Assembly (NCBI GenBank): GCA_031976225.1
Contig: DALYLQ010000002.1
Location: forward strand, 1 to 64,000
Source: UBA10646 sp003456175
Lineage (GTDB): Bacteria > Bacteroidota > Bacteroidia > Chitinophagales > Chitinophagaceae
Length of the DNA stretch: 64,000 nucleotides
Direction: 5' to 3'
Positions 8,982 through 17,691 of the stretch are shown piece after piece. A program made the position numbers and the translations under genes. The first letter of the stretch is position 1; the number at the start of each line of letters is the position of its first letter. Under the pieces are notes generated by a model, which saw only the letters and a list, made by a program, of their open reading frames with translations, searched no databases and was not told the origin of the DNA.

Positions 8982-9530
8982 ATGAAAAGAATGCAAGTGT
9001 GGATGTTGGCCGCTTTGAGTGCGGTAATAGTACTTGGTAGTTGTAAGAAAACAAGTAGTCCCAACAATGAAAATGAGCATGAAGCCATTACTACCGTTAA
9101 CATGGTATTCAAGCAAAATGGTAATACGGTATTTACGTATGTGTTCGACGACCCCGATGGCGATGGTGGTAATCCTCCTGCCCGAAAAGATGTAATTGCT
9201 TTAGGTACCAATCAAACCTACGATGTAGAACTAACCTTATTGAATAAAACCAAAAATCCGGTGTCGGACGTTACGCCTGCTATTCGCAACCAGGCTACCG
9301 CACACGAGCTGTTTTATTTGTTCTCAGGCATTAATCTAATGGCACAAAAAATCGATGCCGATGCAAATGGCTTTCCGATAGGCTTGCGTACACGTTGGAT
9401 AACCACCACAGCTGGTAATGGTACCATGCGTTTGAAGTTAATGCACAAACCTTTTGTAAAGGGAGCCAACGACAGCCCCGATAAAGGGCATAGCGATATT
9501 GATATTAGTTTCGATGTTCGCGTGAATTAA
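8982..9530 (+). CDS. Lipoprotein partner of the TonB receptor
   Basis: The 182-residue protein has a lipobox VLGSC, then CKKTSSPNNENEHEAITTV. The rest contains a DDPDGDGG segment and a Thr/Asn-rich beta-domain (ALGTNQTYDVELTLLNKTKNP). I recall Bacteroidota lipoproteins with the same EHE-ITTV start and a DPDG segment encoded next to TonB receptors. The acidic/histidine motifs could bind metal or the receptor's ligand, but that is inference. The gene starts 10 bases after the receptor stop and is almost certainly in its operon. Confidence 0.7.
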   Translation: MKRMQVWMLAALSAVIVLGSCKKTSSPNNENEHEAITTVNMVFKQNGNTVFTYVFDDPDGDGGNPPARKDVIALGTNQTYDVELTLLNKTKNPVSDVTPAIRNQATAHELFYLFSGINLMAQKIDADANGFPIGLRTRWITTTAGNGTMRLKLMHKPFVKGANDSPDKGHSDIDISFDVRVN

Positions 9531-9589
9531 CAAATAATTGCAGCTAAGTTGCAAAAATTTTGCATCTTTGTTGCAACAAATAAAAACTT

Positions 9590-10171
9590 ATGAAGAAAGT
9601 ATTACTCGCATTAGTGGTGTTAGCAACCGGTGTTGCAGCCAACGCTCAAAAAGTAAATTTTGGTGTGAAAGGTGGTTATAACCTAAGTATGGTTAATGTG
9701 TCTGGAGGAAATGTAGATTTAAATGCCTTATCAACCTTCCACCTAGGAGGCTTAGTGAACCTTCCATTGAAGAACAATCTGAGCTTACAACCGCAATTAT
9801 TATTGAGTGGTAAAGGTACAAAGCAAAAAGATGGAGAACACTATGATAACTTCAGTTTCTTATCAATTGATATACCTGTAAACCTAGTGTATAGTTTCAA
9901 AAATGGACTTTTTTTGGGTGCAGGCCCGAACATTGGCGTAGCATTGAGTGGTAAAGAAGGTCATAATAAGCAAAAAAGTAATTTCGGCACTAACGCTGGC
10001 GAGTGGAATAGATTAGAATTCGGAGCCAATGCTTTGGTTGGTTATAAGTTGAAGAACAAATTGTTCTTCAGTGCTAACTACACTGCAGGGTTATCTGACT
10101 GGGATAACTACTCATCAACTAAATGGCGCAACAGTGTACTAGGTGTTAGCGTTGGTTATTTCTTTAACTAA
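9590..10171 (+). CDS. Outer-membrane beta-barrel protein (PorT/OmpW-like fold)
   Basis: The 193-residue protein has a signal peptide ending AANAQ, followed directly by the strand pattern KVNFGVKGGYNLSMVNV typical of small eight-stranded barrels. It ends GVSVGYFFN, with an aromatic at the C-terminus. Function is unknown; such proteins are common, non-specific porin-like or structural members of Bacteroidota outer membranes. A TTG and a near-match CATCTTTG to the -7 consensus lie about 20 bases upstream of the ATG, so it probably has its own promoter despite following the TonB receptor operon. The transcript should end at the inverted repeat pair 10239-10272. Confidence 0.75.
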   Translation: MKKVLLALVVLATGVAANAQKVNFGVKGGYNLSMVNVSGGNVDLNALSTFHLGGLVNLPLKNNLSLQPQLLLSGKGTKQKDGEHYDNFSFLSIDIPVNLVYSFKNGLFLGAGPNIGVALSGKEGHNKQKSNFGTNAGEWNRLEFGANALVGYKLKNKLFFSANYTAGLSDWDNYSSTKWRNSVLGVSVGYFFN

Positions 10172-10238
10172 GCGTTACTAATTTTCAGTTTTTGGATAAA
10201 TGCAAAGCCACTCTTCTGGGTGGCTTTTTAGTAGCATA

Positions 10239-10272
10239 CCTTACGGTAAATGCTTTCTCATTTGCCGTAAGG
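10239..10272. terminator. Head-to-head pair of dispersed repeats forming a hairpin between convergent genes
   Basis: CCTTACGGTAAAT (10239-10251) is followed after an 8-base gap by ATTTGCCGTAAGG (10260-10272). The arms 10239-10252 and 10259-10272 give a 14-bp stem (one G-T pair) with a 6-base loop, placed between a plus gene ending 10171 and a minus gene ending 10293. No long T-run follows, so termination is inferred from position and stem. Confidence 0.65.
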
Positions 10273-10292
10273 CATATTGGTTGCGCTGTAAC

Positions 10293-12035
10293 CTACTTTC
10301 GTTCGCCAATTTGTTGGCGCCACATGGCATAATACAAGCCCTTTTCGTTCAATAAATCGGCATGGTTGCCCATTTCAACCACGCGGCCACGTTCTAAAAC
10401 AAAAATGGTATCGGCGTGCATAATGGTGCTCAAACGGTGGGCAATGAGAACCGTAACCTGCGACTTGGCAGCCGAAATACTTTGAATGGTAGTAGTAATT
10501 TCTTCTTCGGTAATGCTATCTAAAGCGCTAGTGGCCTCATCAAAAATCAGCAAATTGGGGTGTCGTAGCAAGCTGCGAGCAATGCTTAGTCGTTGCTTTT
10601 CGCCGCCACTGAGCTTTAAACCACCTTCGCCAATAACCGTATCGATGCCATTATCGGCACGGGCAATCAGGTTGTTACAGCTTGCTTTTTCAAGCGCTGC
10701 TAACAGTTCGGCATCGGTAGCATTGGGCTGTACAAATAGTAAATTTTCTTTAATAGTGCCAGCGAACAACTGCGTGTCTTGCGTTACAAAGCCTATTTGA
10801 CTACGAAGCTCATCGAAATCAATGGCATTGCTATCAATATCGTTGAATTGAATGCTACCCGATTGTGGTCGATACAAGCCTACTAGTAGTTTTACCAATG
10901 TACTCTTTCCAGAACCTGAAGGGCCAACAAATGCAATGGTTTGCCCCTTCCTTGCGGTAAATGATATGCCATCAATGGCTTTGTAGCTTGCCGTTTGATG
11001 CTGAAAATTAACTTCATTGAATGTAACGGTATGAATATCGCCAAGTGCTTTCGGTTGGGCAGGTTTAGCTTCGGCGGGTTTTTGCATCAACGTATCGAAG
11101 TTGTTGAGCGATGCTTGTGCTTCGCGATAGGCTAAAATAATGTTACCCAATTCTTGCAGTGGTCCGAATATGAAGAAGCTAAAAAATTGAAGCGTAATCA
11201 TTTCACCGGTGGCAATATCTTTTTTAAATACCAACCATAGTAAGGTGAACATAATGCACTGGCGTAAAAAATTTACGAAAGTACCTTGCACAAATTGCAG
11301 GCTGCGAATGCTTTTGACCTTCTTTAGCTCAAGCCCTAAAATTTTAAATGTGTTTTTGTTGAGTCGTGTTATCTCTTGCTCGGTAAGTCCGAGGCTTTTC
11401 ACCAGTTCTATGTTACGCAAGCTTTCTGTAGTAGTGCCCGCAAGTTGTGTTACTTCTTTAACAATGGTTTTTTGAATGAGCTTTATCTTTTTACTCAATA
11501 AGTTAATCAGTAACGATAGTAGTAAGCTACCACTAAAAAACATTACTACAATTACCCAATTGGTACTTAAGCTCCAAATGGTTACAAACACAATACCCAC
11601 GATGGTGGTGAATAGTACATTAATAAACAGGGTTATAAAGCGTTCGGTATCGGTACGCACTTTTGTAAGTATCGATAATGTTTCGCCACTGCGTTGATCT
11701 TCAAAAGCTTGAAAAGGCAATTGCATACTATGGCGTAAGCCATCGGTAAAAATGGTAGCACCAAATTTTTGTACAATTACGTTGGTGAAATAATCTTGAA
11801 ATGCCTTGGCAATTCGGCTTACCATAGCCACGCCAATAGCGGCGGCAAGCATCCATAGCACGCCACTTACAAATTCAGATTGCGAAAGTGTAGCTGCTTT
11901 GTTAGCATAATTGTCAATGATTTTTCCGATAATCACCGGGTCGAGCATGCTAAAGCATTGGTTGATAGCTGCCAGTAACATGGCCAATGCCAAGAGCTTA
12001 CGGTAGGGCTGTAGGTATCGTAATAAGAGCTTCAT
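10293..12035 (-). CDS. ABC exporter, fused membrane and ATPase domains (MsbA/MDR type)
   Basis: A 580-residue half-transporter that should act as a homodimer. Residues about 1-310 hold six transmembrane helices. The C-terminal ATPase has Walker A GPSGSGKST, Q-loop (GFVTQDTQLF), signature LSGGEKQR, Walker B LLIFDEATSALD and the switch histidine in LIAHRLST. Substrate (lipid, glycolipid or peptide) cannot be read from sequence; the neighbouring glycosyltransferases suggest a glycan or glycolipid but this is weak. The open frame extends to 12257, but that would overlap the divergent glycosyltransferase, and its product is not family-like, so ATG 12035 (MKLLLRYL) is used. Confidence 0.88.
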   Translation of the reverse strand: MKLLLRYLQPYRKLLALAMLLAAINQCFSMLDPVIIGKIIDNYANKAATLSQSEFVSGVLWMLAAAIGVAMVSRIAKAFQDYFTNVIVQKFGATIFTDGLRHSMQLPFQAFEDQRSGETLSILTKVRTDTERFITLFINVLFTTIVGIVFVTIWSLSTNWVIVVMFFSGSLLLSLLINLLSKKIKLIQKTIVKEVTQLAGTTTESLRNIELVKSLGLTEQEITRLNKNTFKILGLELKKVKSIRSLQFVQGTFVNFLRQCIMFTLLWLVFKKDIATGEMITLQFFSFFIFGPLQELGNIILAYREAQASLNNFDTLMQKPAEAKPAQPKALGDIHTVTFNEVNFQHQTASYKAIDGISFTARKGQTIAFVGPSGSGKSTLVKLLVGLYRPQSGSIQFNDIDSNAIDFDELRSQIGFVTQDTQLFAGTIKENLLFVQPNATDAELLAALEKASCNNLIARADNGIDTVIGEGGLKLSGGEKQRLSIARSLLRHPNLLIFDEATSALDSITEEEITTTIQSISAAKSQVTVLIAHRLSTIMHADTIFVLERGRVVEMGNHADLLNEKGLYYAMWRQQIGERK

Positions 12036-12135
12036 AATAGTGCAAGCTACAAACAGAAACAGTGCCACGTTATAATTTATACCATGTTGGGTACTAGGGT
12101 GTGGTAATCTGTGCCAAGTTGACTTATTTTGCCAC

Positions 12136-13203
12136 ATGCACCAAGCCAACACCATAAGCGTATGGGTAGATATGCATCGCTTAAAGCACAATGCTTTTAC
12201 AGGCATGTACCACTTTAGTGTGCATTTGGCCAAAGCATTGGTAGCTGCCCAAAGCAAAGAAATTGCATTGAGTTTTTATACGCCGCCATCGCATGTTGCA
12301 TTTGCCGGTAACGGCGTTCAGTATCCTATCCATAAAGGCTGGCATAAATGGTACTTGCCGCACCAGCAGTATAATGTATGGCATGTTACCACGCAACTAG
12401 GGCGCTATTTTCCGCACAGCAAGCGTACCAAAGTGGTGCTTACCATTCATGATTTGAATTTTTTGCTCGAATCGCCTAATGATGTAGCTCGTAACCGAAA
12501 GTTGTTGAAAGGTATCCAACAAAAAATTGATAAAAGCGATTGTGTTGTGGCAATATCAGCATTTGCCATGGCACAAATACAAACGCATTTATCCCTTACG
12601 GGTAAAAGTACTGCTGTGATTTATAACGGGTGTAATCGTTACGATAAGCCGGTTACGCCGCCAGGCCATTTACCGCAAGGAAAATTTCTTTTTAGTATTA
12701 GTAGCATTGAGCCACGTAAGTACTTTCATACATTGATGCCTTTATTGCAGCATAGCGAATACTATTTATTAATTGCAGGTAATACAACACATGCGTATAC
12801 GCAAGTTGTATTGCAGGCGGCTCAAGCAGCAGGTGTGGCCAATCGTTTGATACTATTGGGTTGTATCAGCGAAAACGATAAGTATTGGTATCTGCAACAT
12901 TGCGATGCTTTTGTATTTCCATCGCAAGCCGAAGGTTTTGGGTTGCCTGTTATTGAAGCTATGCAGTATGGTAAGCCTTGTTTTTTAAGTACGGCAACTT
13001 GCCTGCCAGAAGTGGGAGGCGCTGCGGCTTATTACTTCGATAGCTTTGAGCCCGATGCTATGCTACAGGTATTTAATGCTGGTATGCGTGATTATACCAT
13101 GAATAATCGTGCCTCTAGCATACAACAGCATGCAGCAAAGTACAGTTGGGATATAGCTGCACAACAATATATTGCCTTATATAAACAACTTGCACATGCC
13201 TGA
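12136..13203 (+). CDS. Glycosyltransferase family 4 (GT-B fold)
   Basis: The 355-residue protein has the N-terminal acceptor domain (VLTIHDLNFLL) and the C-terminal donor domain with SSIEPRKYF and AEGFGLPVIEAMQYGKP. The paired glutamates of the EX7E signature are visible in the latter. It should transfer a sugar from a nucleotide donor to a surface glycan or lipid-linked acceptor; the sugar is unknown. A TTATTTTG element ends 4 bases before the ATG, suggesting a very short or absent leader. Its stop overlaps the start of the next glycosyltransferase, so the two are translationally coupled. Confidence 0.85.
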   Translation: MHQANTISVWVDMHRLKHNAFTGMYHFSVHLAKALVAAQSKEIALSFYTPPSHVAFAGNGVQYPIHKGWHKWYLPHQQYNVWHVTTQLGRYFPHSKRTKVVLTIHDLNFLLESPNDVARNRKLLKGIQQKIDKSDCVVAISAFAMAQIQTHLSLTGKSTAVIYNGCNRYDKPVTPPGHLPQGKFLFSISSIEPRKYFHTLMPLLQHSEYYLLIAGNTTHAYTQVVLQAAQAAGVANRLILLGCISENDKYWYLQHCDAFVFPSQAEGFGLPVIEAMQYGKPCFLSTATCLPEVGGAAAYYFDSFEPDAMLQVFNAGMRDYTMNNRASSIQQHAAKYSWDIAAQQYIALYKQLAHA

Positions 13204-14125
13204 GTTACCACTTATATCGGTTTTGGTAATTACTTATAATGGTGCTGCTTACATACAGCGTCAGATAGATACTATTTTACAGCAAACCTATACTCATATT
13301 GAGGTTGTTATTGCCGACGATGCTAGTACCGATAATACGGTGGCGTTGTTGCATAACCTGTATGGTAACTTGCCGCATGTTCGTATTATAGCCAATGAGC
13401 AGAATGTGGGCTATATCAAAAATTTTGAAAATGCGCTAGCTTATTGCAGGGGCACTTACATCTGCTTCAGTGATCAAGATGATATTTGGTTGTTGCACAA
13501 AATAGCAACCTTGTATGCACATATTGGCGATAAAATGTTGGTGTACAGCGACAGCTTGATGGTGAACGAACACGAAGAAAGTATCGGAAAAAAGCTAAGC
13601 GATGTAAGCAACATGTACACCGGTAGCGATACACGTGGTTTTATATTATGGAACGTGGTTTGGGGCCATACAATGATGGTGCATCGGTCGTTGTTAGATT
13701 ACAGCTTGCCAATTCCTGCCTATACACCACACGATATTTGGTTGGCGTTTAGAGCTTGTACTTTGGGCGGTATCGTATATGTAGATGAAGTGCTAACGCA
13801 TTACCGCAGGCACACGGGTAATGTTACTGTAACGCCTATTGTGAAAGCTAAAAATGAAAAAAGCCGACCTTATAGCCAACGTTATCAAGAGTATTTAGAA
13901 AAGTTGAATTGGATTGAATTAGGTGTTGCTTACGATACACAGTTACGAGCATTTTATACCCGTTTGTTATACCTTTTCAAACAAAAAGAAAAAGGCTGGT
14001 TTGTGTGGCCTTTGTTTTTCTTTTTAGTGGCACACCGAAAAGCACTGTTTAGGTTTCGTAATAAAAAATGGATTAGTCAAATACTAGAGCTAAGAAAGCA
14101 GAGTAGAGGCGAAAGAAAGCATTAA
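13196..14125 (+). CDS. Glycosyltransferase family 2 (GT-A fold)
   Basis: The 309-residue protein has the GT2 start ISVLVITYNGAAYIQRQI, ADDASTDNT, and the metal-binding FSDQDDIWL (around residue 92). A DIWLAFRACTLGG segment is like rhamnosyl- and other deoxysugar transferases. It should add a sugar during surface polysaccharide or glycolipid synthesis. ATG 13196 overlaps the stop of the preceding GT4 gene (ATGCCTGA), and the longer frame from 13172 is rejected. Its TAA (14123-14125) forms the outer edge of a long inverted repeat made of two dispersed 13-mers. Confidence 0.85.
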   Translation: MPELPLISVLVITYNGAAYIQRQIDTILQQTYTHIEVVIADDASTDNTVALLHNLYGNLPHVRIIANEQNVGYIKNFENALAYCRGTYICFSDQDDIWLLHKIATLYAHIGDKMLVYSDSLMVNEHEESIGKKLSDVSNMYTGSDTRGFILWNVVWGHTMMVHRSLLDYSLPIPAYTPHDIWLAFRACTLGGIVYVDEVLTHYRRHTGNVTVTPIVKAKNEKSRPYSQRYQEYLEKLNWIELGVAYDTQLRAFYTRLLYLFKQKEKGWFVWPLFFFLVAHRKALFRFRNKKWISQILELRKQSRGERKH

Positions 14126-14168
14126 TACCTTACGGTAAATGTGCTACTTCATTTACCGTAAGGTATTA
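14123..14168. terminator. Perfect 19-bp inverted repeat of two dispersed 13-mers, carrying both stop codons
   Basis: Arms 14123-14141 and 14150-14168 are perfect complements with an 8-base loop. Each arm contains CCTTACGGTAAAT in opposite orientation (14128-14140, 14151-14163). The TAA stops of the two convergent genes are the outermost bases of the two arms, so the repeat pair is the entire intergenic region. T-rich sequence follows on the plus strand. Confidence 0.8.
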
Positions 14169-15071
14169 TATTTTTCTGTAATTTTTATAAATAAAAAACT
14201 GTTTTCCTGTGATGTCTTCTAACAATTTCATGAACTTTTCTTTAAAAGTCATATTGTTTTTTTCGGGGCGGTAGGTGAAAGTCCAATCTTGGGCTGCAAC
14301 TCTTGGCTGCATTAGAGCCGGATGTGTTCCTTTAAATGGTTTCAAATAATCGAAATCTCTATAATCGTAGGCGTCGCCATAGGTAGCGTTGTATTGTTCA
14401 ATAAAGCTATCATCGGTGTTGTAGCGCTTGCCAAATTCAATGTGTTTTTCTTTTTGTTTTTTAGGTGGTTTGGCCCAGCTGTAGTGGTATATGGCAGCAT
14501 TTAAAAGCTTTACTTTTAGTTTGCGACCTTTTTCGTGTAGGTGATTGTTGGGGTTGTTGAACCAACGAAAGCCTTGTGAATCTTTATAGCTACGATAATG
14601 CTTGTTGTTTCGAATGATACGTATTTCGTGCTGATGAAAACGCCTACTAGGTGCGTAGTGCCAATAATCGCCAAAAAAGTTATAAAACTTAAATAAAAAG
14701 CCTTCTACCTCTGGCACATGTAGGTAATATTCCATTGCTTTTTGAATGAGTGGAAGGTCTTTTTCATGTATTAGTTCATCGGCCTGAATATGAAAAATCC
14801 AATCCGCATCATCGCTTACATGGTCTAATCCAATATTGGCTTGTTGTGCAAAAATGAGGCCTCCGCCACGTAGGTTATCATCCCAAACCGTGTCTATTAT
14901 TTTGATACGATGATCGTTGAGTGCTTCAAGCGCTGCACGGCTACCATCGGTACTATTGCCTAATACCACAATACATTCGTGCACTAACGGCAAAATGCTT
15001 TGTATTGCTTCTATGAACTGATAGTCTAGCTGAAGACCATTTCGTACGTAGGTGAAACTGCTCACTTTCAT
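14166..15071 (-). CDS. Glycosyltransferase family 2-like protein
   Basis: The 301-residue protein begins KVSSFTYVRNGLQLDYQF and has HECIVVLGNSTDGS and the acidic IFHIQADELIHEKD in the place of the GT2 metal motif, followed by a long basic, aromatic region (RRFHQHEIRIIRNNKHY). It is probably a glycosyltransferase acting on a surface glycan. ATG 15071 is preferred because the longer frame would overlap comM by 20 bases. It is on the same strand as comM, 40 bases downstream of it. The specificity is unknown. Confidence 0.78.
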   Translation of the reverse strand: MKVSSFTYVRNGLQLDYQFIEAIQSILPLVHECIVVLGNSTDGSRAALEALNDHRIKIIDTVWDDNLRGGGLIFAQQANIGLDHVSDDADWIFHIQADELIHEKDLPLIQKAMEYYLHVPEVEGFLFKFYNFFGDYWHYAPSRRFHQHEIRIIRNNKHYRSYKDSQGFRWFNNPNNHLHEKGRKLKVKLLNAAIYHYSWAKPPKKQKEKHIEFGKRYNTDDSFIEQYNATYGDAYDYRDFDYLKPFKGTHPALMQPRVAAQDWTFTYRPEKNNMTFKEKFMKLLEDITGKQFFIYKNYRKI

Positions 15072-15111
15072 AGTGCAAACTTGCGGCTTTTCAGTTAAAT
15101 AACGATTGGTT

Positions 15112-16653
15112 TTAACCAGCCCATCCTTCACGGTCGAGGCTTCGAAACTGTATGGCCTCTGCCAAGTGTTCTATTTTTATATCGGGGCTTTGAGCTAAAT
15201 CGGCAATAGTGCGGCTCACTTTCAAAATTCTATCATATGCACGTGCCGACAGGTTCAACTTTTCCATAGCACGTTTTAGTAATAGCTCACCTGCATTATT
15301 AATAACACAAATTTGGCGAAGCTGCTTACTACTCATTTGAGCATTGGCATACATGCCCTTATGTTCTTTAAAACGTTCGGCCTGTATGGCTCTTGCAGCT
15401 ATTACTCTTTCTCTAATAACACTGCTGGGTTCGCCTGCTTGTTGTGTGCTCAGCTCATTGAAGCTAACAGGGGTAACCTCAACATGCAAATCAATACGGT
15501 CTAACAGCGGTCCACTTACTTTATTAAGATATTTTTGAACGGTACCCGGCGGACAAGTACATTCTTTTTCGGGATGGTTGTAATATCCGCAAGGGCAAGG
15601 GTTCATACTGGCAACCAACATAAAACTCGCCGGAAAATCTAAAGAAATACTAGCCCTTGAAATGGTAACAGCTCTCTCTTCCATTGGCTGACGCATTACC
15701 TCAAGCACTGTTTTCTTAAACTCTGGCAGCTCATCTAAAAACAATACACCATTGTGTGCTAGCGAAATTTCGCCCGGTTGTGGTACACTGCCTCCACCAA
15801 CCAAAGCAACATCTGAAATGGTGTGGTGCGGACTCCTAAACGGACGTTTAGAAATAAGCGATGTATTGTTGGGTAACTTACCAGCTACGCTGTGAATTTT
15901 AGTAGTTTCAAGTGCTTCGTGCAAGCTTAATGGCGGCAAAATGGTAGGCAGGCGTTTAGCTAACATTGTTTTGCCGGCACCTGGCGGCCCAATTAGTATT
16001 GCGTTGTGCCCACCTGCAGCGGCAATTTCAAGGGCACGTTTAATATTCTCTTGTCCTTTTACATCGGCGAAATCAACTTCAAATTCAAATTGCGTATTAA
16101 AAAAATCTTCTCTTGTATTTACCTGTAAAGGTGTAAGTTGTTCTTTACCTTCTAAAAATTGAATTACTTCATTGATATGTGTAACCCCATACACTTGTAG
16201 TTGATTCACCATGCCCGCTTCACGTGCATTGGCTTGCGGTACAATTAAGCCTTCAAAACCTTCTTTTCTGGCTTGTATAGCAATCGGTAGGGCGCCTTTA
16301 ATAGGTTGAATACTACCATCTAAACTTAGTTCACCCATAATCACATACTTCGCCAATAACTCTGGCTGCGAAAGTTGGCCGCTACTACCTAGTACACCCA
16401 TAGCAATAGGTAGGTCAAATGCGCTACCACTTTTTTTAATATCGGCCGGAGCCATATTTACCACCAGTTTCGTGCGTGGCATGCTGTAGCCGTTCGTTTT
16501 AATAGCTGTTTCAATCCGTTGTAAGCTTTCTTTCACAGCACTATCGGGTAAGCCTACCAAAAAATATCCTTGTCCATTGCTCACATTCACTTCAATAGTA
16601 ATGGTAATTGCTTCAACACCATATACGGCACTACCATATGTTTTTACCAACAT
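15112..16653 (-). CDS. comM: ComM/YifB, Mg-chelatase-like AAA+ ATPase
   Basis: The 513-residue protein has the N-terminal ChlI-like domain (GLPDSAVKESLQRIETAI), the AAA+ core with Walker A GPPGAGKTM (about residue 220) and Walker B LFLDELPEF, a zinc-ribbon-like CPCGYYNHPEKECTC and a C-terminal helical domain (LNLSARAYDRILKVSRTIADL). In Vibrio and Haemophilus ComM is a hexameric branch-migration helicase that aids integration of DNA taken up by transformation. The family is also found widely in species not known to be competent. Its presence is relevant to, but not proof of, the uptake-sequence idea. A dispersed repeat lies in the gap before it (16694-16706). Confidence 0.93.
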   Translation of the reverse strand: MLVKTYGSAVYGVEAITITIEVNVSNGQGYFLVGLPDSAVKESLQRIETAIKTNGYSMPRTKLVVNMAPADIKKSGSAFDLPIAMGVLGSSGQLSQPELLAKYVIMGELSLDGSIQPIKGALPIAIQARKEGFEGLIVPQANAREAGMVNQLQVYGVTHINEVIQFLEGKEQLTPLQVNTREDFFNTQFEFEVDFADVKGQENIKRALEIAAAGGHNAILIGPPGAGKTMLAKRLPTILPPLSLHEALETTKIHSVAGKLPNNTSLISKRPFRSPHHTISDVALVGGGSVPQPGEISLAHNGVLFLDELPEFKKTVLEVMRQPMEERAVTISRASISLDFPASFMLVASMNPCPCGYYNHPEKECTCPPGTVQKYLNKVSGPLLDRIDLHVEVTPVSFNELSTQQAGEPSSVIRERVIAARAIQAERFKEHKGMYANAQMSSKQLRQICVINNAGELLLKRAMEKLNLSARAYDRILKVSRTIADLAQSPDIKIEHLAEAIQFRSLDREGWAG

Positions 16654-16716
16654 GTATATGTTTTTGTGTAAATGTAATGAAGAAATACATTTACCTTACG
16701 GTAAATAATGATACGT

Positions 16717-17691
16717 TTAAGGATAACTTCTGAAGATGATTAGCGGCCAGATAAAGCTCACAAGTAATAGTATGCAAGCTGCCAAAACCCAAGTAGTAAA
16801 TGCAGGTGTATACTGTTGCCTTTCTGTTACAACTACATCTGATTTTTCAAGTTGGTTGATACTGGCATAAATTTTATCGAGTACAGTTTTGTTGGCAGCA
16901 TGAAAGTACTGTCCGCCGGTTACTGTGGCTATATTCTGTAACAAATTTTCATTAAAGCCACTGGTATTATTAGCGTTGCTGGTATTCATTTGCGTAAGCG
17001 TACCCATGCCAATAGTATATACTTTAATGCCAAAAAGTTGTGCCATATCACGAGCCTTATCCGGTGGAATCTGTCCGCCAAAATCAACCCCATCGGTTAA
17101 GAGAATCACTACTTTACTTTTATAATCAGTATTTCTAAGTCTATCAACACTAGTGGCTAAGCCACTGCCAATAGCAGTACCATCGTCTTGCAAATAGCCA
17201 CTTTGAATATTATTGATTTGTTGTAACACGGTACTATGGTCTGTAGTAATGGGGCAAAGTGTAAAGCTTTTACTACTGAAAATGGTGATGCCAATAGCAT
17301 CGCCACGGCGTTGTTGTACAAAGCTGGCAGCTACTTCTTTGGCTGCCTCAAGTCGATTGGGTGCAAAATCTTTTTCAAGCATACTGCCGCTAATATCAAA
17401 GCAGAGTACTACACCAATGCCTTTGCCTTTGGTTTCGGTAATTCGATTGCTGTATTGTGGCTGTGCCAATGCAATACATAAGCAAAGCCAAGCAATACAT
17501 TGTAGTACAAAAGGTATATGTTGTTGCCAGAAATTTTGTTTGGGGAGAAAGTGCGTAGTAGTAATCGTAAGAAAACCACTATTACGCCAATAGCTCCGGC
17601 GATAACTGAGTATAAAAACGGGTAGCAATGCTGCCAGCATAAATGCCCAAGGTGCTGCAAATGAGATATGTTGAAACCAATTATACAGCAT
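16717..17691 (-). CDS. BatA-like von Willebrand factor A membrane protein
   Basis: The 324-residue protein has two N-terminal transmembrane helices, a VWA domain with the metal-ion site DISGS (about 99-103), conserved Thr (about 164) and LLTDGVDFGG, and a C-terminal helix (about 300-318). Bat proteins (Bacteroides aerotolerance) are widespread in MoxR operons, with a poorly defined role in envelope stress or assembly of surface complexes. It overlaps the preceding gene by 11 bases. It is the last gene of the MoxR-DUF58-BatD-like-BatA operon. Confidence 0.88.
   Translation of the reverse strand: MLYNWFQHISFAAPWAFMLAALLPVFILSYRRSYWRNSGFLTITTTHFLPKQNFWQQHIPFVLQCIAWLCLCIALAQPQYSNRITETKGKGIGVVLCFDISGSMLEKDFAPNRLEAAKEVAASFVQQRRGDAIGITIFSSKSFTLCPITTDHSTVLQQINNIQSGYLQDDGTAIGSGLATSVDRLRNTDYKSKVVILLTDGVDFGGQIPPDKARDMAQLFGIKVYTIGMGTLTQMNTSNANNTSGFNENLLQNIATVTGGQYFHAANKTVLDKIYASINQLEKSDVVVTERQQYTPAFTTWVLAACILLLVSFIWPLIIFRSYP

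Noticed and set aside
12036..12257. N-terminal extension of the ABC exporter frame
   Set aside because: It overlaps the divergent glycosyltransferase and its promoter, and the encoded residues are not like any exporter N-terminus; ATG 12035 fits the family.
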